Positions 55,789 through 63,510 are shown, counted from the first letter of the stretch. The stretch: 64,000 nucleotides of DNA from Corynebacterium comes (GCF_009734405.1 NZ_CP046453.1:1860001-1924000), one strand, 5' to 3'. Translations and numbers: made by a program. Notes: generated from the sequence alone by a model not told the origin.

Positions 55789-55995
55789 ATGGCACTCACC
55801 GCCCAGCAGATGATCGAGTACCTGAGCAGCTTGGACCCCGAAACCGAGATCCGCTCCGTCCACCAACCGAACTGGCCGCTCGAGGCTCGGATCACCGGCC
55901 TGGCCCAGAACAACCCCGACGAGCCGGTCTACCTCCTGGCCTACGGCGACGGGGGTTACCCGCCCGAGTTCGAGCAGGTAGAAGACACCTACTGA
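55789..55995 (+). CDS. Small element protein
   Basis: 68 residues, acidic. The pattern MALTAQQMIEYLSSLDPETE followed by PVYLLAYGDGGYP looks like a small alpha/beta fold seen in many phage and plasmid proteins of unknown role. AAAGGA precedes the ATG. Second gene from promoter B. Confidence 0.65.
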   Translation: MALTAQQMIEYLSSLDPETEIRSVHQPNWPLEARITGLAQNNPDEPVYLLAYGDGGYPPEFEQVEDTY

Positions 55996-56038
55996 TCCCA
56001 CCACCCCCCACCCCACCACCGAGAGAGAAGGAACCGAA

Positions 56039-56254
56039 ATGAACACTCACCAGGACCGCGCAGAGCAGATCGCCGCCACCATCGCCAAAGATATGGAGTC
56101 TGGAGCCTGGTCCCCCACCCCAGAGTTCGCCCAGGCCCTGGCCGACGAACTCGCCCTGGCGATTACAGAGGGAGAGGGTGGCCACTTCAACGGAGTTGCG
56201 ACCCTGCTTAATTCTCTCGCCACAGCCGCCCACAACTCCCAGTTCAGCGACTAA
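56039..56254 (+). CDS. Small element protein
   Basis: 71 residues, probably all helical (AEQIAATIAKDMESGAWSPT and on to LLNSLATAAHNSQFSD). GAAGGAA lies about 5 nt before the ATG. No known domain. Third gene from promoter B. Confidence 0.62.
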   Translation: MNTHQDRAEQIAATIAKDMESGAWSPTPEFAQALADELALAITEGEGGHFNGVATLLNSLATAAHNSQFSD

Positions 56255-56278
56255 CCACCACCCCACGAAGGAGAAAAC

Positions 56279-56407
56279 ATGTTCGATCTACTGGAAGCAA
56301 TCGCCGCGATGTTGACCAATCAAGACTACCTACCTGGCTGGCGTGTCCTGGGCGTCGAGGAGGACCACCCGTTGATCATCCTCTTGCTGAGCCTGCGACA
56401 AGCCTAA
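56279..56407 (+). CDS. Very small element protein
   Basis: 42 residues with a hydrophobic stretch near the end (HPLIILLLSLR). AAGGAG lies 6 nt before the ATG, as good a site as those of its neighbours, and it fills the gap before the ArdA gene exactly. Possible membrane peptide. Fourth gene from promoter B. Confidence 0.55.
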   Translation: MFDLLEAIAAMLTNQDYLPGWRVLGVEEDHPLIILLLSLRQA

Positions 56408-56449
56408 CCACTCCCCCACCAGCCCAAAACCCGCAACAAGGAGACCACC

Positions 56450-56992
56450 ATGACCACCACCACCCACACCACCCTGAACGCCCCGCGAATCTGGTTGGGG
56501 TGCCTCCAGGACTACAACGCTGGCCGACTGGTCGGCGCGTGGTACGACGCTGTAGACCTCTACAACGACGAGGATCTGGGCACTACCGAGGACGTACACG
56601 AGCAGGGCGGGTTCCCTGCCGGAGATTACTGCGAAGAAATCTGGGGACTGGACCACGAGAACATGCCCGTTCGCGGTGAGATGGGTCTGGACGAGGCCCG
56701 TAAGTGGGGCGAGCGGTACGAGGAGCTGAATGATGACGACAATTGGCTCGTCTTCTGCGCGTGGGTCCGTGACGGCAACGCCCCCTCCGTCTCTGAGTTC
56801 TCAGACCGCTACCAGGGCCAGTGGGACAGCTTCCGCGATTACGTCGAAGATGCGGAAGAAGCCTGCGGGACCTTCGACGGCTGGCCTGAGCTGGCAGTTC
56901 GTTTCTTCGACTGGGACAGCTACGCCGACGAGATGGAGCAGTCCTACAACATCATCGACGCTCCACAGGGGGTCTGGGTATTCAGCCACTGA
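56450..56992 (+). CDS. ardA: ArdA-type antirestriction protein
   Basis: A 180-residue acidic protein. The opening RIWLGCLQDYNAGRLVGAWY is the ArdA signature, followed by a WGLDHENMPV element and FSDRYQGQWDSFRDYVED, as in other members. ArdA is a DNA mimic that blocks type I restriction enzymes after DNA entry, so it points to transfer between cells. Many Asp and Glu residues fit DNA mimicry. AAGGAG lies 7 nt before the ATG. Confidence 0.85.
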   Translation: MTTTTHTTLNAPRIWLGCLQDYNAGRLVGAWYDAVDLYNDEDLGTTEDVHEQGGFPAGDYCEEIWGLDHENMPVRGEMGLDEARKWGERYEELNDDDNWLVFCAWVRDGNAPSVSEFSDRYQGQWDSFRDYVEDAEEACGTFDGWPELAVRFFDWDSYADEMEQSYNIIDAPQGVWVFSH

Positions 56993-57010
56993 CCACCTGC
57001 CGACACGAAC

Positions 57011-57053
57011 ACGACCCCCTCCCGGGACTACCTGGGCGGGGGTCGTTGCTGTT
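57011..57053 (+). terminator. Terminator after ardA
   Basis: ACGACCCCCTCCC (57011-57023) pairs with GGGCGGGGGTCGT (57034-57046) with one mismatch, and TGCTGTTT follows. It is 18 nt after the ardA stop. Confidence 0.65.
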
Positions 57054-57292
57054 TCCTGGCCACGGTGGGGAGGGGCTGGCCACCTGGCCGCAGTGATGGG
57101 GGGTCTCACAGCTGGCCACGGCGGGGGGGAGGGGTCTCCGAGCGCCTGAAATCCTGTCTCCGGTATTCGAGGGCCCGAAACGGCTCAGAGAGCCTCCCGT
57201 ACCCCAAGGAGCGCCGAGGAGACGTATCGGGGGGTTTTGACAGTCCGCCCAGGCCACCTCCCCCACCGTCGAGGAGACCCCGAAACACGCGA

Positions 57293-57328
57293 AAACCCCC
57301 ACAGCGCCCGAGAGGAACGCTGTGGGGG
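57293..57328 (-). terminator. Leftward terminator of the element's minus-strand genes
   Basis: A perfect 11-bp stem (CCCCCACAGCG at 57296-57306 with 57318-57328) is followed on the minus strand by TTTT. It would end transcription from the leftward block that finishes at 57546. The rest of the 57054-57545 gap is rich in short inverted repeats and holds no gene I can support. Confidence 0.7.
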
Positions 57329-57387
57329 CCCATCCGCAACCGCCAGGGACCATTATAGCCTGGTGGGGGCGGTGGAGGGAATTATCA

Positions 57388-57426
57388 CAACTATAGTTGC
57401 AAAGGTTGTGAAGGGTATCTTTGCAA
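57388..57426. repeat. Overlapping palindromes in the gene-free stretch
   Basis: CAACTATAGTTG (57388-57399) is a perfect 12-bp palindrome. It overlaps the left arm of TTGCAAAG (57397-57404), whose complement CTTTGCAA lies at 57419-57426 with 14 nt between. Both are AT-rich within a GC-rich region. No promoter or gene depends on them in view. Confidence 0.6.
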
Positions 57427-57545
57427 GTCGGCTACTAGTTGGGGTCCCTGAGCCGGGACCAGGTTTCTAATCCGTACGCGGTTCTAGAAACAATGCCTTC
57501 CGCGCCGGACTGGGTATAGGGGAAAGGTTATCCCCCCTACCCCCC

Positions 57546-58397
57546 CTAGAAGTTGCTGACGCCTGACGAGTCGAGGCTCAGCCGATGATCTGCGATGGTC
57601 GCCACGGGCTGATCCTGAGCCAGCGTCTCGCGCAGGACGTCGAGCTTCTCGCGTCGCTGCTGCACCGTTTCCCAGTCGGGGGCCACCGAGAGGGTCAGCC
57701 CCGGCAGGAGGTCCAGGGCGAGTGCGGCGAGGAGGACCCCGGTCCCCTTCTTGGTTGCCGCACCTGCCAGTGCCAGGGTTCCCTGGTCACCAGCCTGCGC
57801 CACGCTGTCGTCGAGATCCGCGAACAGCGCCACCGTCCGCAGGTGGTCGCCGCTGATCTGGCCCGCCACCCGGACGCGGGTCAGGCTGGTGAGCTGCACG
57901 ACTGCGGTCTTGACCCGCTGGACCAGGACCGCGTCCTGTGCCAGCAGCTTATCGGTCTTGCCCAGCAGGTCTGAGCCGAACTCCTTCGCGCTGATCAGCA
58001 GGCCGGTCACGTTCTGTTCGATCTGCTCGGCCAGGTGGGCGCGGGTCACGTCGAACACCTCGGGCTGGGCGTTGGCGGTCAGCCTGGCGTGGGTCAGTGC
58101 GGCGCGGAGCTTACCGGCCTCTCGACTCAGCCACTCAGCCTGAGTCTGGGCCTGGCTGGCCTCGGCCACGCGGGCGGCGAGCTTGGCGGGCGGGGTGTTG
58201 GCGACCAGGTCGGCCAGGCTCGGGGCGGCTGGGCGGTCCAGCAGCTCGTCCAGGGCGGCGAGCTGGGACCGGATGGATGCCTGCTCAGGGGTGAGGGGGA
58301 TATCCTCGTATGCCTGGGATGGGGTCTGCATCGGACCCGGGGAGAGGTGGTCCGGCACCCGGGAGTAGGGGTCAAGGAGCTTGCTGAGGGTGGTCAT
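57546..58397 (-). CDS. Element hypothetical protein, helical
   Basis: 283 residues, no known domain. Residues about 35-135 look like long helices or a coiled coil (SQLAALDELLDRP and on to AEWLSREAGKLRAALTHARL). The C-terminal part has a hydrophobic segment (VLLAALALDLLPGLTL). It is the last gene of the leftward block, 26 nt after its neighbour. Confidence 0.65.
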   Translation of the reverse strand: MTTLSKLLDPYSRVPDHLSPGPMQTPSQAYEDIPLTPEQASIRSQLAALDELLDRPAAPSLADLVANTPPAKLAARVAEASQAQTQAEWLSREAGKLRAALTHARLTANAQPEVFDVTRAHLAEQIEQNVTGLLISAKEFGSDLLGKTDKLLAQDAVLVQRVKTAVVQLTSLTRVRVAGQISGDHLRTVALFADLDDSVAQAGDQGTLALAGAATKKGTGVLLAALALDLLPGLTLSVAPDWETVQQRREKLDVLRETLAQDQPVATIADHRLSLDSSGVSNF

Positions 58398-58423
58398 TCG
58401 GAGGGGGTGTCCTTTCGGGGGGA

Positions 58424-58621
58424 CTAGGGGGAGGGGGTTTCGGTTGTCAGGGATTCAGCGATATCGACCAGGGCGTCAGCCAGGGCCACCGCCTCCTCGG
58501 GCGAGAGCAGCAGGTCGCAGACTCCCGGGACGATGAGGCGGACCCGCTGCTGGCGGGAGCGGGCTGTGGTGTGTGGTATCACTGCCGCCGGGGGTACGTA
58601 GTTGTTGGCGTGAGCGGGCAC
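58424..58621 (-). CDS. Small element protein
   Basis: 65 residues. Basic first half (TTARSRQQRVRLIVPG), then an acidic helix (LLLSPEEAVALADALVDIAE). Its GTG directly follows the TAG of the previous gene, with GGAGGA upstream. No family recognised. Confidence 0.6.
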   Translation of the reverse strand: MPAHANNYVPPAAVIPHTTARSRQQRVRLIVPGVCDLLLSPEEAVALADALVDIAESLTTETPSP

Positions 58622-58843
58622 CTAGTCCTCCTCCTTGCCCAGGGCGCGTCCGAGCCGGGTCCACAGGTCGGTGGCTTCCTGCTTAGTCAGGACCACCCGG
58701 TGACCGTCCAGCCACTCGAGCTCGTAGTCTCGCCTGGCCTGCTTGGTGTTGCGGTGTGCCCTCAGGATCGGGTTGTTGGCCCCATCCATCAGCCGGACGA
58801 AGGCCCCGTCCGACTCTCGCTGGGTGAACTTGTTGTTGCTCAC
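58622..58843 (-). CDS. Small element protein
   Basis: 73 residues (VSNNKFTQRESDGAFVRLMD and onward), basic, no known domain. GTG 58843 overlaps the previous stop (GTGA); another GTG one codon upstream (58846) is possible. Part of the leftward coupled block. Confidence 0.6.
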   Translation of the reverse strand: MSNNKFTQRESDGAFVRLMDGANNPILRAHRNTKQARRDYELEWLDGHRVVLTKQEATDLWTRLGRALGKEED

Positions 58844-58998
58844 CACTGGTTGGTCCTCTTCTCCTTCTCCTTCTGCTCACCCAGGACTTCTTCGAGAGTC
58901 GAGTGCAGCTGCTCAGACTTGCTCGGCGCGTACACCTCGTGGTGGTATTCCTGGCGGTCGGACTTCTTGGGCAGGTCGAAGGGGTTCTGGTTGCTCAC
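58840..58998 (-). CDS. Very small element protein
   Basis: 52 residues beginning VSNQNPFDLPKKSDRQEYHH, ending in a charged helix (EEVLGEQKEKEKRTNQW). GTG 58998 overlaps the previous stop (GTGA) and has AAGGAG at 8 nt, so this start is preferred over ones upstream. Confidence 0.58.
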   Translation of the reverse strand: MSNQNPFDLPKKSDRQEYHHEVYAPSKSEQLHSTLEEVLGEQKEKEKRTNQW

Positions 58999-59348
58999 TG
59001 GTTGGTCTCCTTGTTGGTTCGGTTGCGGTCGCGCCACTCAGCGACGGCCTGGCTGGAGCAGTCACGGCAGGCGTACCGCAGGGCGTTAGGCGTACTGCGT
59101 GAGTTGTAAAACTGGTCGGTGTTCTTGACGACGTGGCAGACGTTGCAGCGCTGGCTGCCGGGACGCGCGGTGGCCAGCTCGTAGTCCGTGCGCTGGCTCA
59201 GTCGTTGGCGGCGCTCTCGCTGTCGTCGGCGAGTGCAGTCACGGCAGTAAGTGGACCTGCCTGCGGGCTTAGTTTTGTCAAAGTAGAACTGCGAGACGGC
59301 CAGGTTCTCGCGTTCGCAGTCGGGGCACCGGTAACGGGGCTTGCCCAT
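58995..59348 (-). CDS. Double zinc-finger protein, endonuclease VII-like
   Basis: 117 residues with two similar CxxC...CxxC units: CPDC with CRDC (about 8-39) and CNVC with CRDC (about 68-96). Each has the xxFYxxxxxxx(Y/A)CRDC pattern seen at the start of phage endonuclease VII/HNH-like proteins, but the nuclease core is absent. It may bind DNA junctions or be a nuclease accessory. First gene of this leftward block, read from promoter C. Confidence 0.7.
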   Translation of the reverse strand: MGKPRYRCPDCERENLAVSQFYFDKTKPAGRSTYCRDCTRRRQRERRQRLSQRTDYELATARPGSQRCNVCHVVKNTDQFYNSRSTPNALRYACRDCSSQAVAEWRDRNRTNKETNQ

Positions 59349-59383
59349 TCAGTCTCCTTCCGGGTTGATTAGTAGTACCTTTC

Positions 59384-59427
59384 ATTAAAACAGCGGGGCG
59401 TTTCCGCCACAATCCCCTGCTCAGAGG
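59384..59427 (-). promoter_or_regulatory. Element promoter C with the shared dyad
   Basis: Minus strand: dyad CCTCTGAGCAGGGG (59427-59414), TTGTGG (59412-59407), TTTAAT (59389-59384, spacing 17), with GGCGGAAACGCC overlapping the -35 box and spacer. This matches promoters A and B in boxes and dyad. It drives the five-gene block ending at 57546. Confidence 0.6.
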
Positions 59428-59771
59428 CCACGGGCGTTCGGCCCCTCCCGCCTGGTAGGTGTCGCTGTCAGAGAAGGCTGACGCGGTGACTCCGTCACCT
59501 TGTCCACTAACGCTGGCCACCCTGCCGTCGTGCGACTGCTGAGGTGTCGGATTGCGGGCATGGGTCTCCCCGGCCTTCCTGGGTATCTCCGGCTGTCTCT
59601 CACCCAGTCGCCGGGCTTCGGGTCCACCGGACAGGCCGAGAGCGCCGGAAGTACCTTCGCGGGCGTCGGAGGCCAGCAAGCCACGCTGGGGGGTCTCTCC
59701 GAGAACAGGCGGTAGTGGTTCCGGTGGTTCCAGGTGGTTCCGGACGGTTCGGAACCAGTTTCGGAACCATA

Positions 59772-59970
59772 CCGCACCCCCTCTGACCTGGGACGGAGCT
59801 ATTTAAGAATATCTTTGAAAATATGGTTCCGGAACCAGTACAGGTTTACGCGAGTGAGAGACCCCCTTACTACCCGAGTAGTAAGGGAGTCTCCGTGGAA
59901 CCGGACACCCCCCCTGGTTCCGGAACCACCCCTCCGAGAGAGTCCGCACCCCCTCTGACCTGGGACGGAG
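59772..59970. repeat. 27-bp direct repeats in the origin carrying the shared dyad
   Basis: Positions 59772-59798 and 59944-59970 are identical over 27 bp and contain CCTCTGACCTGGGA, the same motif found at promoters A, B and C. An AT-rich run follows each copy. Confidence 0.85.
59858..59893. other. Long hairpin in the origin
   Basis: A 16-position stem (59858-59873 with 59878-59893) with one mismatch and a CCGA loop. There is no U-tract on either side, so a terminator role is unlikely; a single-strand initiation or primase site is more plausible. Confidence 0.6.
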
Positions 59971-60064
59971 TATATGCGAAATGGTTCCGAGAGGGTCTGG
60001 AACCAGTCCCGGAACCAGTCCGGAACCATTCAGCGACCCCACACGGAGTGGCCCTTGGGACCCG

Positions 60065-62377
60065 TCAGCGATTAGCCCGCCAGGTAGCCTGCGGCAGTTC
60101 GAGACCCGACAAGGTGATCAACCGGACCCGCTTACCGTCCCTCCGAACGTAGCTGGCGATGACGCGTGGGTCGCCCAGCTCCTTCATCTCCGTGTGGAAC
60201 TGATGCGCATCCAGCTGCTTCGTGTACGCCCCGCCCACGTCCTCCAACCAACGCTTGTATTGATCGAAGACGTCCTGTCTCGTGTACTCGGTCACCTTCT
60301 CGGGGTCCGTGGTCGGGACCAGCCACTCGTCCACGAAGGTACGGACTCCGACGTCGGACACCAGCATGGCTTCCAAGTCCGCCTCCTGGGTCTCCGACTC
60401 GGTGAAGTCGCCCTGCTCGACCAGTCGGGACAGCCCATCCAGTGCCCAGTTGAGCACCCCGGGAAGTTCGGCCACCAGGCGCTCGTCCAGGTCGTCGTTT
60501 TCTCCCCCGGGCAGGAGTTCGCCGGTGGTCTGGACGACCAGGAGGCGTCGCTGCATCGGCTTCGCGTTGCCCCGCCAGGCGGGGGCGTGGTTCGACAGGA
60601 ACATCAGTCGGAAGGAGGGCACTCCCTGCCAGTAGTCCTTGCCCTTGCGGTTGATCGAGACTCGGTCACCACCAGTCATCGACTTGAACCGCGACACCGC
60701 CTGGGTTCCTGCCTGGACCCCACTCTCGGCGTCGGTGAAACAGACCAGCGACTTACCCACCCAGTGAGCAGCGCCGAACTCGCTGCCCAGGTCTTTCAGC
60801 TCCGCGCCGACCGTGGTGTTGTTGGTTTCCGCGCCCAGCAGCCGTTCCAGGACTCGGTGGGTGGTTCCCTTTCCGGTGCCGCCCTGTCCCCAGAGATACA
60901 GGGACTTCTGCCGGGTGGCGTCTCCTGATAGGACGTATCCGAACCACTCGGCCATCACGCGCCTGGCCAGTGGCTCGTATGCGGTTCGCGTGAACTCCTC
61001 CCAGAGGGGGGCCGTGGCTTCGGGGTCATACCCGCAGGGCACTCCCCAGGTTGCGAAGTGGGCGGGGGTGCTCGGGTGCAGTTCGCGGGTACGCCAGTTC
61101 AGCAGTCCGTTGCTGGTGGGGACCAGATCCAGGGCGTCGGCATCGCAGGTAGACGTCGCGATCCATTCGCGACCACCAGAGACCGCAGACTCCAACCAAC
61201 ACACGGTTTCCAGCATCCCGACGACGTTGGCGATCTTGTTGGGGGTCGGTCGCCAGGGCGACAGGCCCTCCTTGCCCTCGTACAGGGCGTGTTCCAGCGC
61301 CAGCGCTACCTTGTTCCGCACCCCGTTCTCCCCGGTGGGCACCCACCAGCTAGTGTTCCACTCCCACCAGTCGCCGTTCCAGTACCGCAGGGTCTGGATA
61401 CCGTCCCGGGTCCACAAGCGCTGGACCAGCCACCGGGCCACCGCCATGGGGTCGTAGGGGTCGGGGGCAAGCTGTCCGTCCCGCTCCTTCTGTCGGCGCT
61501 TTTCGTGCTCCGCCGTCCAGATCGAATCGGCCACCTTGGCAACCTCGTCGGGGTCCAGGGAGTCTCGCAGCTGGCGGTTAGCCTCGGAGAGCTTGTGGTC
61601 GTAAGCCTCCCGGTCAGGATACTTCCTCGCGGCGTAGTGGCCAGCCACGCAAGTCAACCACTCGTTTCGTCCTCCCTCCACGGGCGGGTTGGCCAGCAGA
61701 GAGTCCAGGGACTGGCCATCGGGGGAGGACTGGCCACCTCCCCGCAGCTTGGCCAGCAGCTCGGGCGGGGCGACCTGCACCTCGTGGTCAGTCATCGTGT
61801 ACCGACCACCGGTGTCCGGGTGGGTGGAGCCCGGCAGGACTACGTAAGATCCCGCCCCGGTCTTGATGTCGACACCCTCGGCCAGGGAGGAGGTCGAGGA
61901 CTTCAACCCCGGCGCACCTTCGGGCAGGCTGTAGACCAGGTGGCAACCACCATCGCCCCTGCCGGAGTAGTGGGTGCGGGTCGGCGGCAGTCCCTCTGGG
62001 ACCTTGCCACCACTGCGGGGGTCAACATCGACGACGACGCGCCCACCACAGGCTCCACCAACTCCGGTAGCGGTGCCCCGGTACTCCTCGAACATCAGCG
62101 AGATCTCGTCGGGGTCGGTGCTCGCGTCCTTAACCCCGTGCGGGGTGAGGGGACGTTTCCCCACCAGCGGGAGCACCGCCCACCCCTGGGAGGCGTGGCG
62201 CAGCGCGATTTCCAGGGGGGAACCCCCAGGAGTGGTGGGAGTTGTCTCGCGAATATCTTCACTGGTAAAATCGTTACTAGTGAGAGTGGATTTCCCAACA
62301 CCCATTGGAGCCTTCTCCTGTTCGCCCCCGTTGCTTGCCACAGCGGGGGTGATTTCTTTTTCTGGGACACGCATCAT
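60065..62377 (-). CDS. PrimPol and D5-type helicase replication protein
   Basis: A 770-residue protein. The N-terminal primase-polymerase domain (about 50-240) has catalytic VVVDVDP (Asp117, Asp119). The C-terminal half is an SF3/D5-like helicase with Walker A GQGGTGKGT (Lys503) and the conserved LGSEFGAAHWVGKSL and MFLSNHAP segments. Such proteins start replication in plasmids, satellites and phages. The ATG at 62377 has GGAAGGAA upstream and overlaps the stop of the small gene before it. The adjoining iterons are its likely site of action. Confidence 0.88.
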   Translation of the reverse strand: MMRVPEKEITPAVASNGGEQEKAPMGVGKSTLTSNDFTSEDIRETTPTTPGGSPLEIALRHASQGWAVLPLVGKRPLTPHGVKDASTDPDEISLMFEEYRGTATGVGGACGGRVVVDVDPRSGGKVPEGLPPTRTHYSGRGDGGCHLVYSLPEGAPGLKSSTSSLAEGVDIKTGAGSYVVLPGSTHPDTGGRYTMTDHEVQVAPPELLAKLRGGGQSSPDGQSLDSLLANPPVEGGRNEWLTCVAGHYAARKYPDREAYDHKLSEANRQLRDSLDPDEVAKVADSIWTAEHEKRRQKERDGQLAPDPYDPMAVARWLVQRLWTRDGIQTLRYWNGDWWEWNTSWWVPTGENGVRNKVALALEHALYEGKEGLSPWRPTPNKIANVVGMLETVCWLESAVSGGREWIATSTCDADALDLVPTSNGLLNWRTRELHPSTPAHFATWGVPCGYDPEATAPLWEEFTRTAYEPLARRVMAEWFGYVLSGDATRQKSLYLWGQGGTGKGTTHRVLERLLGAETNNTTVGAELKDLGSEFGAAHWVGKSLVCFTDAESGVQAGTQAVSRFKSMTGGDRVSINRKGKDYWQGVPSFRLMFLSNHAPAWRGNAKPMQRRLLVVQTTGELLPGGENDDLDERLVAELPGVLNWALDGLSRLVEQGDFTESETQEADLEAMLVSDVGVRTFVDEWLVPTTDPEKVTEYTRQDVFDQYKRWLEDVGGAYTKQLDAHQFHTEMKELGDPRVIASYVRRDGKRVRLITLSGLELPQATWRANR

Positions 62378-62655
62378 CGGCGTTCCTTCCTGTTGGTGTT
62401 CTTGGTGGCTCTCCGAGCCGTTGGGGTGTCCAGGTGGGGCTGAGACCCCTGGGAGCCGTTCGAAACGCTCCGATGTACCAAGACGGGCTGAGGAGGGGTA
62501 TCCGGTTCGTTTGACAAGTCCACAACCATGAGCTGAGACACCGACCAGTGCTCTCTCCACGGGCCCCCTGGGACTCGAGTAGCTCGAACCCATACGGGAC
62601 GACCGCGATGATCGCTGTACTGGTGGTAACGGACCTCAACGGCTCGGTTAGTCAT
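62374..62655 (-). CDS. Small element protein upstream of the replication gene
   Basis: 93 residues, basic with aromatic patches (VRYHQYSDHRGRPVWVR). GGAAGGA lies 6-8 nt before the ATG, which overlaps the previous stop (ATGA). Its own stop overlaps the replication gene start. No family recognised. Confidence 0.65.
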   Translation of the reverse strand: MTNRAVEVRYHQYSDHRGRPVWVRATRVPGGPWREHWSVSQLMVVDLSNEPDTPPQPVLVHRSVSNGSQGSQPHLDTPTARRATKNTNRKERR

Positions 62656-62993
62656 CGACGTTGTCCTTCCAGGTTCCCGACCGAGGCGGCGATGTTGCCG
62701 AGGTGGTGCGCGGTCAGCGCCTGCTGGAACGCTAGGTGCTCCTCGTGGGAGTCGAAACGGATGTACACCCCCACCTCGTCAGCCGGTACGCCCTCGGAAC
62801 CGTTATCGCCGGTGAGGAGTGCCCTGTCCTGGAGACTGCCGGGTTCGTCCACCTCGAACATGGCCCTCGGAGTCCCGGTCGGGGAGTCACGTAAGCCGAC
62901 GAAGGCGACCCGCGTCCGGGGTGGAATAGGCCCTGCGTTGTCCCTCCACGTGTTGGTGCGCCGTGTCTCAAAATGTGTTTTGGCGGTTGCCAT
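62652..62993 (-). CDS. Small element protein
   Basis: 113 residues (MATAKTHFETRRTNTWRDNA and onward). The middle GVYIRFDSHEEHLAFQQAL suggests a small alpha/beta fold. The start ATG overlaps the stop of the next upstream gene (TAATG), and the end overlaps the following start. No known function. Confidence 0.65.
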   Translation of the reverse strand: MATAKTHFETRRTNTWRDNAGPIPPRTRVAFVGLRDSPTGTPRAMFEVDEPGSLQDRALLTGDNGSEGVPADEVGVYIRFDSHEEHLAFQQALTAHHLGNIAASVGNLEGQRR

Positions 62994-63136
62994 TAGGCTG
63001 CTTCCTCTCGGTTGGTGTCTCCGGCGCGTCCGGAGGGGTCTCCGGCGTCCTCGGAGTGGTCAGACGAGGTTTCGTGGGGGTCGAGACCGGCGAAACGCTC
63101 GGAGACCCACGGGCGATCAGCGCTGTCGGCGGTCAC
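62993..63136 (-). CDS. Very small acidic element protein
   Basis: 47 residues beginning VTADSADRPWVSERFAGLDP, then Asp/Glu/Ser/Gly-rich. GTG overlaps the upstream stop (GTGA), and TAA overlaps the next ATG (TAATG). The exact fit between both neighbours supports it. Its first four codons match those of the gene at 63510. Confidence 0.6.
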   Translation of the reverse strand: MTADSADRPWVSERFAGLDPHETSSDHSEDAGDPSGRAGDTNREEAA

Positions 63137-63510
63137 AGGGTGGCCTCCCCTCGGAGGAGTTTGGTAGCTACATCCATCAACTCCCTGCCCAGGGCATAGG
63201 TGTTCTTCATCAACTTCTCCTGATGCTGAACCAGATCGAAGAGAGCCTCCCTGACGATGGGATCGGAGGTGGCTTCAGCGAGGTATCGGATATCATCACG
63301 AATCATGTTGCCGGTGTCCGACAAGTCCATCGCGTGCTCTCCTGCCTGAGCGATCGGAACCCCGCGACCCCACAGGTTCCATTCCTGGAGGGCATCAGCC
63401 GGGGTTCCCTCGTAGCGGGCCTTCATCAAAATCCGGTGTGTGTCGGTCTCGCCCGGCTTGTCCTCGGAGGCCAGACCCTTCCAGGCTGGCGGGCGGTTGT
63501 CGGCGGTCAC
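63133..63510 (-). CDS. Element hypothetical protein
   Basis: 125 residues, mostly helical (IVREALFDLVQHQEKLMKNT and on to LGRELMDVATKLL), no known domain. GTG 63510 overlaps the HTH gene stop (GTGA). It begins VTADNRPPAW, like the small protein that follows. Confidence 0.65.
   Translation of the reverse strand: MTADNRPPAWKGLASEDKPGETDTHRILMKARYEGTPADALQEWNLWGRGVPIAQAGEHAMDLSDTGNMIRDDIRYLAEATSDPIVREALFDLVQHQEKLMKNTYALGRELMDVATKLLRGEATL

Larger units (their letters stand above)
59717..60027. other. Putative replication origin of the element (GGTTCC/GGAACC iterons)
   Basis: In 311 nt there are 14 exact GGTTCC or GGAACC units. GGTTCC starts at 59717, 59726, 59736, 59825, 59916 and 59983. GGAACC starts at 59751, 59763, 59831, 59897, 59922, 59999, 60011 and 60022. 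Runs are spaced 9-12 nt, about one helical turn, and two are full GGTTCCGGAACC palindromes. An AT-rich stretch (59800-59824) and a strong hairpin (59858-59893) lie inside. It adjoins the PrimPol-helicase gene. The 270 nt to its left (59428-59700) show nothing I can support. Confidence 0.65.

Noticed and set aside
59278..59679. A 133-codon minus-strand frame left of the iterons
   Set aside because: It overlaps the zinc-finger gene start and promoter C, has no ribosome binding site, and its composition is that of non-coding GC-rich DNA.
59858..59893. Hairpin as a terminator
   Set aside because: Neither strand has a U-tract after it, and no gene ends next to it.
59734..59958. Short plus-strand frames across the iteron field
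   Set aside because: Their sequence is produced by the repeated GGTTCC/GGAACC units, with no ribosome binding site and no conserved pattern.
59717..60027. Reading the repeats as a CRISPR array
   Set aside because: The unit is only 6 bp, occurs in both orientations, and spacings vary from 0 to about 85 nt. There are no cas genes.
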